NCBI RefSeq assembly: GCF_900240305.1
Contig: NZ_LT964854.1
Coordinates: forward strand, 1,426,001 to 1,490,000
Direction: 5' to 3'
Source: Ottowia massiliensis
GTDB taxonomy: Bacteria; Pseudomonadota; Gammaproteobacteria; Burkholderiales; Burkholderiaceae_C
Length of the DNA stretch: 64,000 nucleotides
Shown here: positions 35,937 through 42,421 of the stretch, in pieces
Layout of the letters: each line of letters opens with the position of its first letter
How positions within the stretch are numbered: the first letter of the stretch is position 1
Translations under genes and position numbers: made by a program
Notes under the pieces: generated by a model
Seen by the model: only the letters and a program-made list of their open reading frames with translations
Database searches by the model: none
Told to the model about the DNA's origin: nothing

Positions 35937-36655
35937 TGGCGAAATGCCCTGAATCGTTCCATCACATCATCCAACTGATGGCGGAAACGAGATGAATAAC
36001 GCCGAGGCAGTTGGTTGCGAGATGCTTTGTCGTAGCGAGTGACAGTGATCCGCCGCTGCTTCAGGCGTGCAAAGAGCCTGTTCAAGGTTTGCCTGTGGGA
36101 GCGGAAAGCGCGGACCCGGGCAGCCTGTAGCGTTGCAAATCCTTGGCGGGCTACGAGGCCCATCTGCGGTTTGCGCCTTTCGGCCCATCCTGATCCGCAC
36201 GTTCACTCCCTCACGGGCAGACTCTGAACAGGTTCAAAGAAGTTCTCGATGGCGTGGTGTGCCTTGTAAAGATCCACGTCATCTTCACGCTGCTCTTTGC
36301 CGCACGATGGAACCACTTCCGTGCCTGTAGTCCGCAAGGTTCCAATGACTCTGCTGCGCACGTCACGAGCCTTGTCGGCAATAACCGTTTTGCCCTGCTC
36401 GCCCGGTTGGAATGCGTCGGCGCTCTCCAAGTTGCGCGTCTGCCTTGGCGTAAGGTGAAAGCCAGCGGGGAGCGGGGTTTTCTGAAGCGCAAGCGTGAAT
36501 CTGGCGCTCAGTCAGGCAGTGCCCGATGCTCTGGGCACCTTGTTTTCGCCCCGGCGCTGTTGCTGGTGTGCACGCACGATGGTGAATCAATCAGCGCCTG
36601 CTCATTGGCGGCGTCCTGGACCAATGCCGGAAACTGCGCCAAGGCTGAAACCCTC
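35937..36655 (-). pseudogene. Decayed IS5-family transposase, interrupted by an IE2 element
   Basis: Reading the minus strand in pieces gives ANEQALIDS, then (after a one-base deletion) TIVRAHQQQRRGENK and a stop, then in another frame FHLTPRQTRNLESADAFQPG, EQGKTVIADKARDVRS, DLYKAHHAIENFF. After a 162-nt insertion come ARLKQRRITVTRYDKASRN and a short tail. These match the DDE core and C-terminus of IS5-type transposases (IDSTIVRAH, IADKAYD, YKARHLIENFF, RIATRYDK). Frameshifts, a stop and the insertion show it is dead. No IS ends are visible. Confidence 0.82.
36074..36235. mobile_element. IE2 inverted-repeat (MITE-like) element, intact copy with target duplication
   Basis: 162 nt. Ends are GAGCCTGTTCA (36074-36084) and TGAACAGGTTC (36225-36235), an imperfect 11-bp inverted pair. 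It is flanked by AAA on both sides (36071-36073, 36236-36238). Removing the element and one AAA restores the transposase reading ENFF-ARLKQ exactly, so insertion by transposition is directly shown. No coding capacity, so it must be moved in trans. Confidence 0.88.
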
Positions 36656-36682
36656 TGGCTTGCGCCGTCTCGGGCGCAGATT

Positions 36683-36774
36683 GCATCAAAAACAGGAGCA
36701 AATTCAAGGGGCGGAAATATCGTTTTCTGCAGTTTCCAGCAGGACCCCATGCTATGAATAAAGAAGCTAAATAA
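36683..36774 (-). repeat. IE1 dispersed element, copy G
   Basis: Reverse orientation: GCATCAAAAACAGGAGCAAA, core CAGCAGGACCCCATGCTATG and AATAAAGAAGCTAAATAA. It lies between the IS remnant and pgk (convergent). Confidence 0.82.
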
Positions 36775-36859
36775 GTCACTTGCCGGTGGTGCGGAAGCAC
36801 GCTGCCTTGCCTGCCGTCCTGCTGACCAGACTGCGATCAGGTTTTCGTGAGCGGATTTT

Positions 36860-38053
36860 TCAGGCCGTGGCGCGCTTTTGCAGGATTTCGATGGCGGGCA
36901 GGGTTTTGCCTTCCAGCATTTCCAGAAAGGCGCCGCCGCCTGTGGAGATGTAGCCCACGTCTGGCGCTATGCCGTATTTGGCGATGGCCGCCAGCGTGTC
37001 GCCGCCGCCGGCAATGCTGAAAGCGCTGCTGCGGGCGATGGCTTGGGCAATGCAGCGGGTGCCGTTTTCAAACGCGGGCAGCTCGAACACGCCCACGGGG
37101 CCGTTCCACACGATGGTGCCGGCGGCCTTGAGCTGCGTGGCCAGTTTTTGTGCGGTTTCGGGGCCAATGTCCAGAATCAAATCGTCTTCAGCCACATCCT
37201 GCGCGCGCTTGGTTTCGGCCTGGGCGTCGGCGCTGAAGCTTTTGGCGGTGACGACATCGACGGGAATGGGCACTTCGGCGCCGCGCGCCTTCATCTCGGC
37301 CATGACGGCGCGGGCTTCGTCTGCCAGGTCTGGCTCGGCCAGGCTTTTGCCAATGGGCAGGCCCGCTGCCAGCATGAACGTGTTGGCAATGCCGCCGCCG
37401 ACGATGAGCTGATCCACCTTTTGCGCCAGCGCCTTGAGGATGGTGAGCTTGGTGCTCACCTTGCTGCCGCCCACGATGGCCGCCAGCGGGCGGCGCGGCT
37501 GGGCCAGCGCGCGGGCAATGGCATCCATCTCGGCGGCCAGCAGCGGCCCGGCGCAGGCCACGGGGGCAAATTGCGCGATGCCGTAGGTGGTGGCCTCGGC
37601 GCGGTGGGCGGTGCCGAAGGCGTCATTCACGTAGATGTCGCACAGCGCGGCCATCTTGCGGGCCAGCGCTTCGTCGTTTTTTTTCTCGCCTTTGTTCACG
37701 CGGCAGTTTTCCAGCAGCACGAGCTGGCCGGGCTGCACTTGCACGCCATCGGTCCAGTTGCTGATCAGCGGCACGTCGCGGCCCAGCAGCTCGCCCAGCC
37801 GCCGGGCGATGGGGGCCAGCGAATCGGCGGCGGTGAGTTCGCCCTCCTTGGGGCGGCCCAGGTGCGAAGTGACCATGACGGCCGCGCCCGCCTCCAGCGC
37901 CATGCGGATGGCGGGCACGCTGGCGCGGATGCGGGTGTCTTCGGTGATTTCGCGCGCCTCGTTCAGCGGCGCGTTCAGGTCGCAGCGGATGAACACGCGC
38001 TTGCCCTTGACGCGGCCTTGGGCACAGAGGTCGGAAAAACGCAGCACTGGCAT
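36860..38053 (-). CDS. pgk: Phosphoglycerate kinase
   Basis: Glycolytic enzyme making ATP from 1,3-bisphosphoglycerate. It is 397 aa from ATG 38053 (MPVLRFSDLCAQGRVKGKR). Motifs: VFIRCDLNAPLN, TSHLGRPKEGE, IVGGSKVSTKL and the C-terminal GGGDTLAAI. In many relatives pyk and fba follow; here the downstream neighbour is the IS remnant. A 12-bp hairpin lies at 38099-38129 in its upstream region. Confidence 0.97.
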   Translation of the reverse strand: MPVLRFSDLCAQGRVKGKRVFIRCDLNAPLNEAREITEDTRIRASVPAIRMALEAGAAVMVTSHLGRPKEGELTAADSLAPIARRLGELLGRDVPLISNWTDGVQVQPGQLVLLENCRVNKGEKKNDEALARKMAALCDIYVNDAFGTAHRAEATTYGIAQFAPVACAGPLLAAEMDAIARALAQPRRPLAAIVGGSKVSTKLTILKALAQKVDQLIVGGGIANTFMLAAGLPIGKSLAEPDLADEARAVMAEMKARGAEVPIPVDVVTAKSFSADAQAETKRAQDVAEDDLILDIGPETAQKLATQLKAAGTIVWNGPVGVFELPAFENGTRCIAQAIARSSAFSIAGGGDTLAAIAKYGIAPDVGYISTGGGAFLEMLEGKTLPAIEILQKRATA

Positions 38054-38098
38054 GGGATGGATTCCTTTAAAAGAGGCGGTTCGCTTTGAAAATGATCG

Positions 38099-38129
38099 CT
38101 GCCAGCGCCCAGTTCACGGGCGCTGGCAG
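38099..38129. terminator. Perfect 12-bp hairpin between the nitroreductase gene and pgk
   Basis: CTGCCAGCGCCC (38099-38110) / GGGCGCTGGCAG (38118-38129). On the plus strand it is followed by TCTTTTT, on the minus strand by CGATCATTTT. Only minus-strand genes flank it, so it probably ends the nitroreductase transcript ahead of pgk. Confidence 0.65.
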
Positions 38130-38177
38130 TCTTTTTGATGTCTGATACGCCGATGGCAGAGGCGCGCGGGCGGGCTT

Positions 38178-38735
38178 TCACCAGTGCTGCACGAAGCGGG
38201 TCAGATCGGTGTTTTTCGGCCCGGCCAGCGGATCAGCGGCCGTGCCAATGGCCAGCAGGGCAATGATCTTGTCGGTGGCGGCGCAGCCAAAGGCTTGGCG
38301 CAGCGGAGAGCTGCCCACCCAGGGGCCGGTGATCCAGGCGTTGTCAAAACCTTGCGCCTTGGCCGCCAGCTGGATGGCATAGGCCGCGCAGGCCGCGCTC
38401 AGGTGCTGCTCCCACTCCGGCTTGGGGCGGCTGCTTTCCAGGCGCGGGGCGGCCACCACGCCAATCATCAGCGGGGCCATGTGGCTGATCTGGCGGGCCT
38501 TGGCTTCGCCTTCCTCGCCCAGCCCCAGCGTTTGCGCGGCTTGCAGCAGCGCGCGCTCCAGCCGCGCCTGCGCCGCTTCGCCAGCCATGACCACAAAGCG
38601 CCAGGGTGTGAGCAGCCCGTGGTCAGGCACTTGCGTGGCCGCTTGCAGCATGTTTTCAATGTGCGCGGCGCTGGGCGCGGGCAGCCCCAGTTTCTTGACG
38701 GAGCGGCGGGTGGTCAGCAGTTCAATGGGGGTCAT
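38178..38735 (-). CDS. Nitroreductase family protein
   Basis: 185 aa FMN-dependent oxidoreductase, YdjA-like in size. The start at 38735 (MTPIELLTTRRSVKKLG) has an AGGAGG ribosome-binding site. Typical features: the FMN-binding start TTRRSVKKL, PDHGLLTPWRFVVM, and the C-terminal GFDNAWITGPWVGSS and IIALLAIGTA. Physiological substrate unknown. Confidence 0.88.
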   Translation of the reverse strand: MTPIELLTTRRSVKKLGLPAPSAAHIENMLQAATQVPDHGLLTPWRFVVMAGEAAQARLERALLQAAQTLGLGEEGEAKARQISHMAPLMIGVVAAPRLESSRPKPEWEQHLSAACAAYAIQLAAKAQGFDNAWITGPWVGSSPLRQAFGCAATDKIIALLAIGTAADPLAGPKNTDLTRFVQHW

Positions 38736-38886
38736 GTGAAAGCCTCCTGGAAAAACGCTTTGGGGTTTGGGGAATGGGCCGCTTATTGTGTCAGCGGCGT
38801 CAGCAAAAGCGGCTGGCTGCAAAGGGGGAAGAAGCAGGGGCCGCAGCGAGCCGCCATGGGGCGGCGCAAGGCGGCTGGCGCGCCGC

Positions 38887-38980
38887 TATTTCGCTCTTGT
38901 ATCAATAGCAATATGTCCTAGTGGAAATTGCGCAAAGCGGCATTTCACACCCTTTGAATTTGCTCTTTTTTTTGATGAAA
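38887..38980 (+). repeat. IE1 dispersed element, copy H
   Basis: Left end TATTTCGCTCTTGTATCAAT, core TATGTCCTAGTGGAAATTGC, right end CTTTGAATTTGCTC and an eight-T run. Stem CAAAG (38933-38937) / CTTTG (38952-38956). It lies behind mnmA's upstream neighbour and before the 3' end of mnmA (both minus strand). Confidence 0.87.
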
Positions 38981-39012
38981 TCTGGCAGGCGAGAGGCGGC
39001 CCGCAAGGCCCT

Positions 39013-40122
39013 TCACAAGATGATGCCGCCGCCCAGGCACACCGGGCCGTCATACAGCACGGCGCTTTGGCCGGGCGTGACGGCCCATTGGGGCTGGGCA
39101 AAGCGCAGGCAAAAGGTGTCTGGCGCGCTGCCCGCTTGCAGCGTGCAGGCGGCGTCTTGCTGGCGGTAGCGGGTTTTGGCAGAGAAAGCGGCCCAAGGGG
39201 GCGGCTCGCCAGCGATCCATGAAGCGTCGCCGAACGTCAGGCTTTCGGAAAGCAGCCAGGGGTGGTCGTGGCCCTGCACGGCGTAGAGGGTGTTGGCGGC
39301 CATGTCCTTGCGGGCGACAAACCAGGGGGCGTGGTCGCCGCCGCCGCGCGGCGCGCCTTTTTCCTTGATGCCGCCGATGCCCAGGCCCTGCCGCTGGCCC
39401 AGGGTGTAGAAGCTCAGGCCCATGTGCTGGCCGATGGTGCGGCCCTGGCTCGTCTTGATGGGGCCAGGGCGCGTTTGCAGGTAGCGGCCCAGAAATTCGC
39501 GAAAGGGCCGCTCGCCGATGAAGCAGATGCCGGTGGAGTCTTTCTTTTTGGCGTTGGGCAGCCCGGCTTCGGCGGCGATGCGGCGCACGTCGCTTTTGCG
39601 CAAATCGCCCACGGGAAAGAGTGCGCGGGAAAGCTGCGCTTGCGTGAGGCGGTGCAGAAAGTAGCTTTGGTCTTTGGCCGGATCGGCGCCCTTGAGCAGC
39701 TCGTGGCGGCCCGTGGCGGGGTTCAGGCGCTGGCGGGCGTAGTGGCCGGTGGCGATTTTTTCGGCGCCCAGGCGCATGGCGTGGTCCAGAAAGGCCTTGA
39801 ACTTGATTTCGGCGTTGCACAGCACGTCAGGGTTGGGCGTGCGGCCGGCCTGGTATTCGCGCAGGAATTCGGCAAAGACGCGGTCTTTGTATTCGGCGGC
39901 GAAATTGACGTGCTCGATGTCGATGCCGATCACGTCGGCCACGGCGGCGGCGTCCAGAAAGTCCTGGCGGCTGGTGCAGTGCTCGCTGTCATCGTCGTCT
40001 TCCCAGTTTTTCATGAAGATGCCAATGACTTCGTGCCCGGCCTGCTTGAGCAGCCAGGCGGTGACGGCGGAATCCACGCCGCCGGAAAGGCCGACGACAA
40101 CACGGTGATGGGTGCGGGACAT
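39013..40122 (-). CDS. mnmA: tRNA-specific 2-thiouridylase
   Basis: Thiolates U34 of Lys, Glu and Gln tRNAs, using sulfur from a relay. It is 369 aa from ATG 40122 (MSRTHHRVVVGLSGGVDS). PP-loop GLSGGVDSAVTAWLL; catalytic cysteines in NPDVLCNAEIKF and DSTGICFIGER; C-terminal beta-barrel with CLGGGIIL. It lies 32 nt behind the NUDIX gene, probably co-transcribed; mnmA-NUDIX pairing is common in betaproteobacteria. Confidence 0.96.
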   Translation of the reverse strand: MSRTHHRVVVGLSGGVDSAVTAWLLKQAGHEVIGIFMKNWEDDDDSEHCTSRQDFLDAAAVADVIGIDIEHVNFAAEYKDRVFAEFLREYQAGRTPNPDVLCNAEIKFKAFLDHAMRLGAEKIATGHYARQRLNPATGRHELLKGADPAKDQSYFLHRLTQAQLSRALFPVGDLRKSDVRRIAAEAGLPNAKKKDSTGICFIGERPFREFLGRYLQTRPGPIKTSQGRTIGQHMGLSFYTLGQRQGLGIGGIKEKGAPRGGGDHAPWFVARKDMAANTLYAVQGHDHPWLLSESLTFGDASWIAGEPPPWAAFSAKTRYRQQDAACTLQAGSAPDTFCLRFAQPQWAVTPGQSAVLYDGPVCLGGGIIL

Positions 40123-40154
40123 GACAGAAATCGAATAGCGGCTGAAACGGCGCT

Positions 40155-40667
40155 TCAAGGCAGGCGCAGCGCAGTGTCGTCGGTGTGGATGGCATCCAGC
40201 GGCAGGCGCTGGCCGCGCAAGTGGTCCCGCACGCAGCGCCACACCAGCGGGCTGCGGTGACGCTGCTGCGTGGCGGCGATTTCATCGGGCGTCATCCACA
40301 AGGCGCGCACGATGCCTTCGTCCAGCGCGGGCAGCGGATCAAGCGCCTGCGCCGTGCCGCAAAAAGCCAGGCGCACCCAGGTGGTGGGCACGCCTTGCGC
40401 ATCCGGCGAGGCGGCCAGGTAAATGCCCAGCAGCGCCTGCGGCGCAAAAAGGTGGCCGGTTTCTTCCAGCGCCTCGCGCACGGCGCCTTGCTGGGGCGTT
40501 TCGCCCGGCTCCAGATGGCCGGCGGGCGTGTTCAGGCGCAGACCCGCGCGGGTATGCTCCTCCACCAGCAGGTAGCGGCCTTCGCGTTCGATCACGGCGG
40601 CCACGGTGACGCTGGGCTTCCAGCGCGGCGCGCGGGTATCGTGAGGCTGGGTGTCGTGGGTATTCAT
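40155..40667 (-). CDS. NUDIX hydrolase
   Basis: 170 aa from ATG 40667 (MNTHDTQPHDTRAPRW). The NUDIX box is complete across GHLEPGETPQQGAVREALEE and TG, giving a metal-dependent pyrophosphohydrolase. Related proteins next to mnmA are annotated as phosphatase NudJ, which acts on thiamin pyrophosphate and nucleoside diphosphates; I cannot fix the substrate. It is divergent from the TerB-like gene (34 nt between starts). Confidence 0.92.
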   Translation of the reverse strand: MNTHDTQPHDTRAPRWKPSVTVAAVIEREGRYLLVEEHTRAGLRLNTPAGHLEPGETPQQGAVREALEETGHLFAPQALLGIYLAASPDAQGVPTTWVRLAFCGTAQALDPLPALDEGIVRALWMTPDEIAATQQRHRSPLVWRCVRDHLRGQRLPLDAIHTDDTALRLP

Positions 40668-40701
40668 CAGGCCGCCGATTATCTTTTTTCAGGGTGTTTT
40701 C

Positions 40702-41226
40702 ATGGGATTGCTGATGCAGCTGCTGGGCCTTTTGACGGCCCTGATTTTTGTGGCCGAGGGACTCAAACGCCTGGGCATCGACGTAGGCTGGCTCAACCCG
40801 CTCACCTTCTTTCGCCGCCGCGTCTGGCAAAAGAAAGTCAGCCTCTCGCCCCTTTACGCGCTGGAGCACCCCGTGGACGTGGCCGGCGTGCTGGCGCTGG
40901 CCGTGGCCGAATGCGCCGGGCCGCAGACCGAAGAGCGCCGCGCCGCCACGCAAGCGCTGCTGGCGCAGCGCCTGGGCATGCAGGAAAAAGACGCGCAAGA
41001 CTTGTGGCTGGCCAGCGCCCACCTGCTGCGCGCACACCCGCTGGCCACGCCGGAAGTGCCCGCCGTGCTGCAAAAAAGCAGCGGCAAATTCACCGCCTAC
41101 CACCGCCAGACGCTGCTGGCGCTCATGCAAGACGTGGCCGCGCGCACGGCAGGCGGCCAGGCCAATGTGAACCAGCAGGCGCTGATCGAAGCCGTGGAGC
41201 GCTTTTTCCAGCAGCAGCATTCATGA
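40702..41226 (+). CDS. Hypothetical membrane-anchored protein, TerB-like
   Basis: 174 aa from ATG 40702 (MGLLMQLLGLLTALIFVAEG) with AGGG upstream. It has an N-terminal hydrophobic segment, then a helical domain (VAGVLALAVAECAGPQTEER, LLAQRLGMQEKDAQDLWLAS, VNQQALIEAVERFF) that resembles tellurite-resistance TerB-type bundles in spacing and acidic pattern. The resemblance is by eye only and the function is unknown. It is followed by the damaged lipoprotein gene. Confidence 0.6.
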   Translation: MGLLMQLLGLLTALIFVAEGLKRLGIDVGWLNPLTFFRRRVWQKKVSLSPLYALEHPVDVAGVLALAVAECAGPQTEERRAATQALLAQRLGMQEKDAQDLWLASAHLLRAHPLATPEVPAVLQKSSGKFTAYHRQTLLALMQDVAARTAGGQANVNQQALIEAVERFFQQQHS

Positions 41227-41325
41227 TGAAATCGCCCGCAAGCCCCCGTCCAATCAGCGCAACCCGCTCTCTTTTTTGAAGCTGCCGCTTCTCCCACCTC
41301 CCTTCCTGAAAAGGCTCCCGACTCC

Positions 41326-41939
41326 ATGAAACACGTCCACCGCCTCTGCCTTGGCCTGTCACTCATCGCCGCCCTGGCCGCTGCCGGATGCGCCCACCGC
41401 GCGGCCAGCCACGCCACGCCCGCCACGGCGCAAGGCAGCGCCAGCTCCGCCGCCAGCGCCGCGCCGCGCATCACCGTTTACCCCGCCAGCGTGGGGCAGT
41501 GGCGCGATCTGGGCGCTGAAAACGCCCCGTGGCTGGCAGGCGAAATGCCCGTGCCCGTGGCCCGCGCTCAGAAAGTNATGCAGGGCAGTGTAAGTTGTAG
41601 ACAAGCATAAGGCGGCTTACGATGTGTGGGTGCGTCTCGTGGGCTCGGAGATTTTTTTTTTACACGCAGAAACCGCCATACGATTAGGGAGTCCTTCTGG
41701 TGGGCCAGGAGATGTGTATAAGACAGGCCCCGGAGGCAGACGCCGCGCAAGCGCCCGCCAAGAAGGAAGAGCCTGCGCCCGAGCCGCAGCAAGCGCAGCA
41801 GGTGATCGAGCGCAAAGAGCGCATTGAAGCGCCCCGCGCCGCAGAGCCTGCCCAGGCCGAGCAAGTCTTGCCGCCCAAAGCCAGCAAGCCGCCGCGCCGC
41901 GCCAAACGCAAAAACGCCGCCCGCCGCTGCAATTGCTGA
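41326..41939 (+). pseudogene. Ala/Pro-rich lipoprotein gene, broken by an adapter artefact
   Basis: The 5' part reads MKHVHRLCLGLSLIAALAAAGCAHRA: a signal peptide with lipobox AAGC, then VYPASVGQWRDLGAENAPWL up to an N at 41577. After about 150 nt of sequencing-adapter sequence, a different frame continues PEADAAQAPAKKEEPAPEPQ ... KPPRRAKRKNAARRCNC and stops at 41939. The natural gene is probably one continuous Ala/Pro/Lys-rich lipoprotein. The break is technical, not biological. Confidence 0.7.
41577..41726 (+). other. Illumina adapter contamination / misassembly
   Basis: Contains GTCTCGTGGGCTCGGAGAT exactly (41634-41652), the Nextera read-2 adapter, preceded by a corrupted P7 primer (CAAGCATAAGGCGGCTTACG, 41602-41621), then a T-run, a second corrupted P7 (CAGAAACCGCCATACGAT) and a near-complete transposon mosaic end AGATGTGTATAAGACAG (41710-41726). 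An N stands at 41577. This is not genomic. Confidence 0.93.
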
Positions 41940-42009
41940 CCAACCGCCGCAATCGGCCAGGCGACAAGGGGGCCGGGAGAAACTGAAAGCGGCAACCGAT
42001 CGACCGGCT

Positions 42010-42103
42010 TTTCTTGCTCCACAAACAATAGCAGGATGTCCTAGTGAAAAGGGCGCGAAAGCCGTTTTTGATCTTCTGGATTCGCTCCTCTTTTTTAAAT
42101 CGC
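42010..42103 (+). repeat. IE1 dispersed element, copy I
   Basis: Left end TTCTTGCTCCACAAACAATA, core GCAGGATGTCCTAGTGAAAA, right end TGGATTCGCTCCTC and TTTTTTAAATC. It lies behind the lipoprotein gene in the convergent space before the helicase gene. Confidence 0.8.
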
Positions 42104-42155
42104 CTGCCCAAAATCTGCGCGTAGGCGCGAAAAGCCCGGCCTCGGGCGGCCTGCC

Positions 42156-42281
42156 TCAGCTTGGCACGGCAAGCCAGAGCGCGCCGGTCCACACGGCCAG
42201 CGCAAGCAGCGTCCACCCCAAACCTGACCGGCCGCCAGGCAGGCGCAGGCGCTCAATGTCCCGCAGGGCCGAAATCAGCAT
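42156..42281 (-). CDS. Possible small membrane protein
   Basis: 41 codons from ATG 42281 (MLISALRDIERLRLPGGRSG) with one predicted membrane helix (LGWTLLALAVWTGALWLAV) and a stop at 42156. It lies 140 nt behind the helicase gene on the same strand. The hydrophilic N-terminus followed by a single helix is typical of small membrane proteins, but I see no clear ribosome-binding site and cannot exclude chance. Confidence 0.3.
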   Translation of the reverse strand: MLISALRDIERLRLPGGRSGLGWTLLALAVWTGALWLAVPS

Positions 42282-42421
42282 GCCCACAGAGTCCGCCGCG
42301 TGCAAGGGTAGCGCGTGAGCCTTTCGGCAATCTTCAGGACTGCGGCAGGCCCTTGCCGGGCGCAAGCGCGAAAGGCGCTGCTGCCGCGCTGTTGCTCCGG
42401 GTCAGGCGCTGAACAGGCCCT

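Noticed and set aside
35813..35995. 60-codon frame directly after aroB
   Set aside because: It overlaps the aroB stop and runs into the transposase remnant; no support as a gene.
41600..41730. The T-run and unusual sequence behind the lipoprotein start as a regulatory RNA or insertion sequence
   Set aside because: It is sequencing-adapter sequence, not biology.
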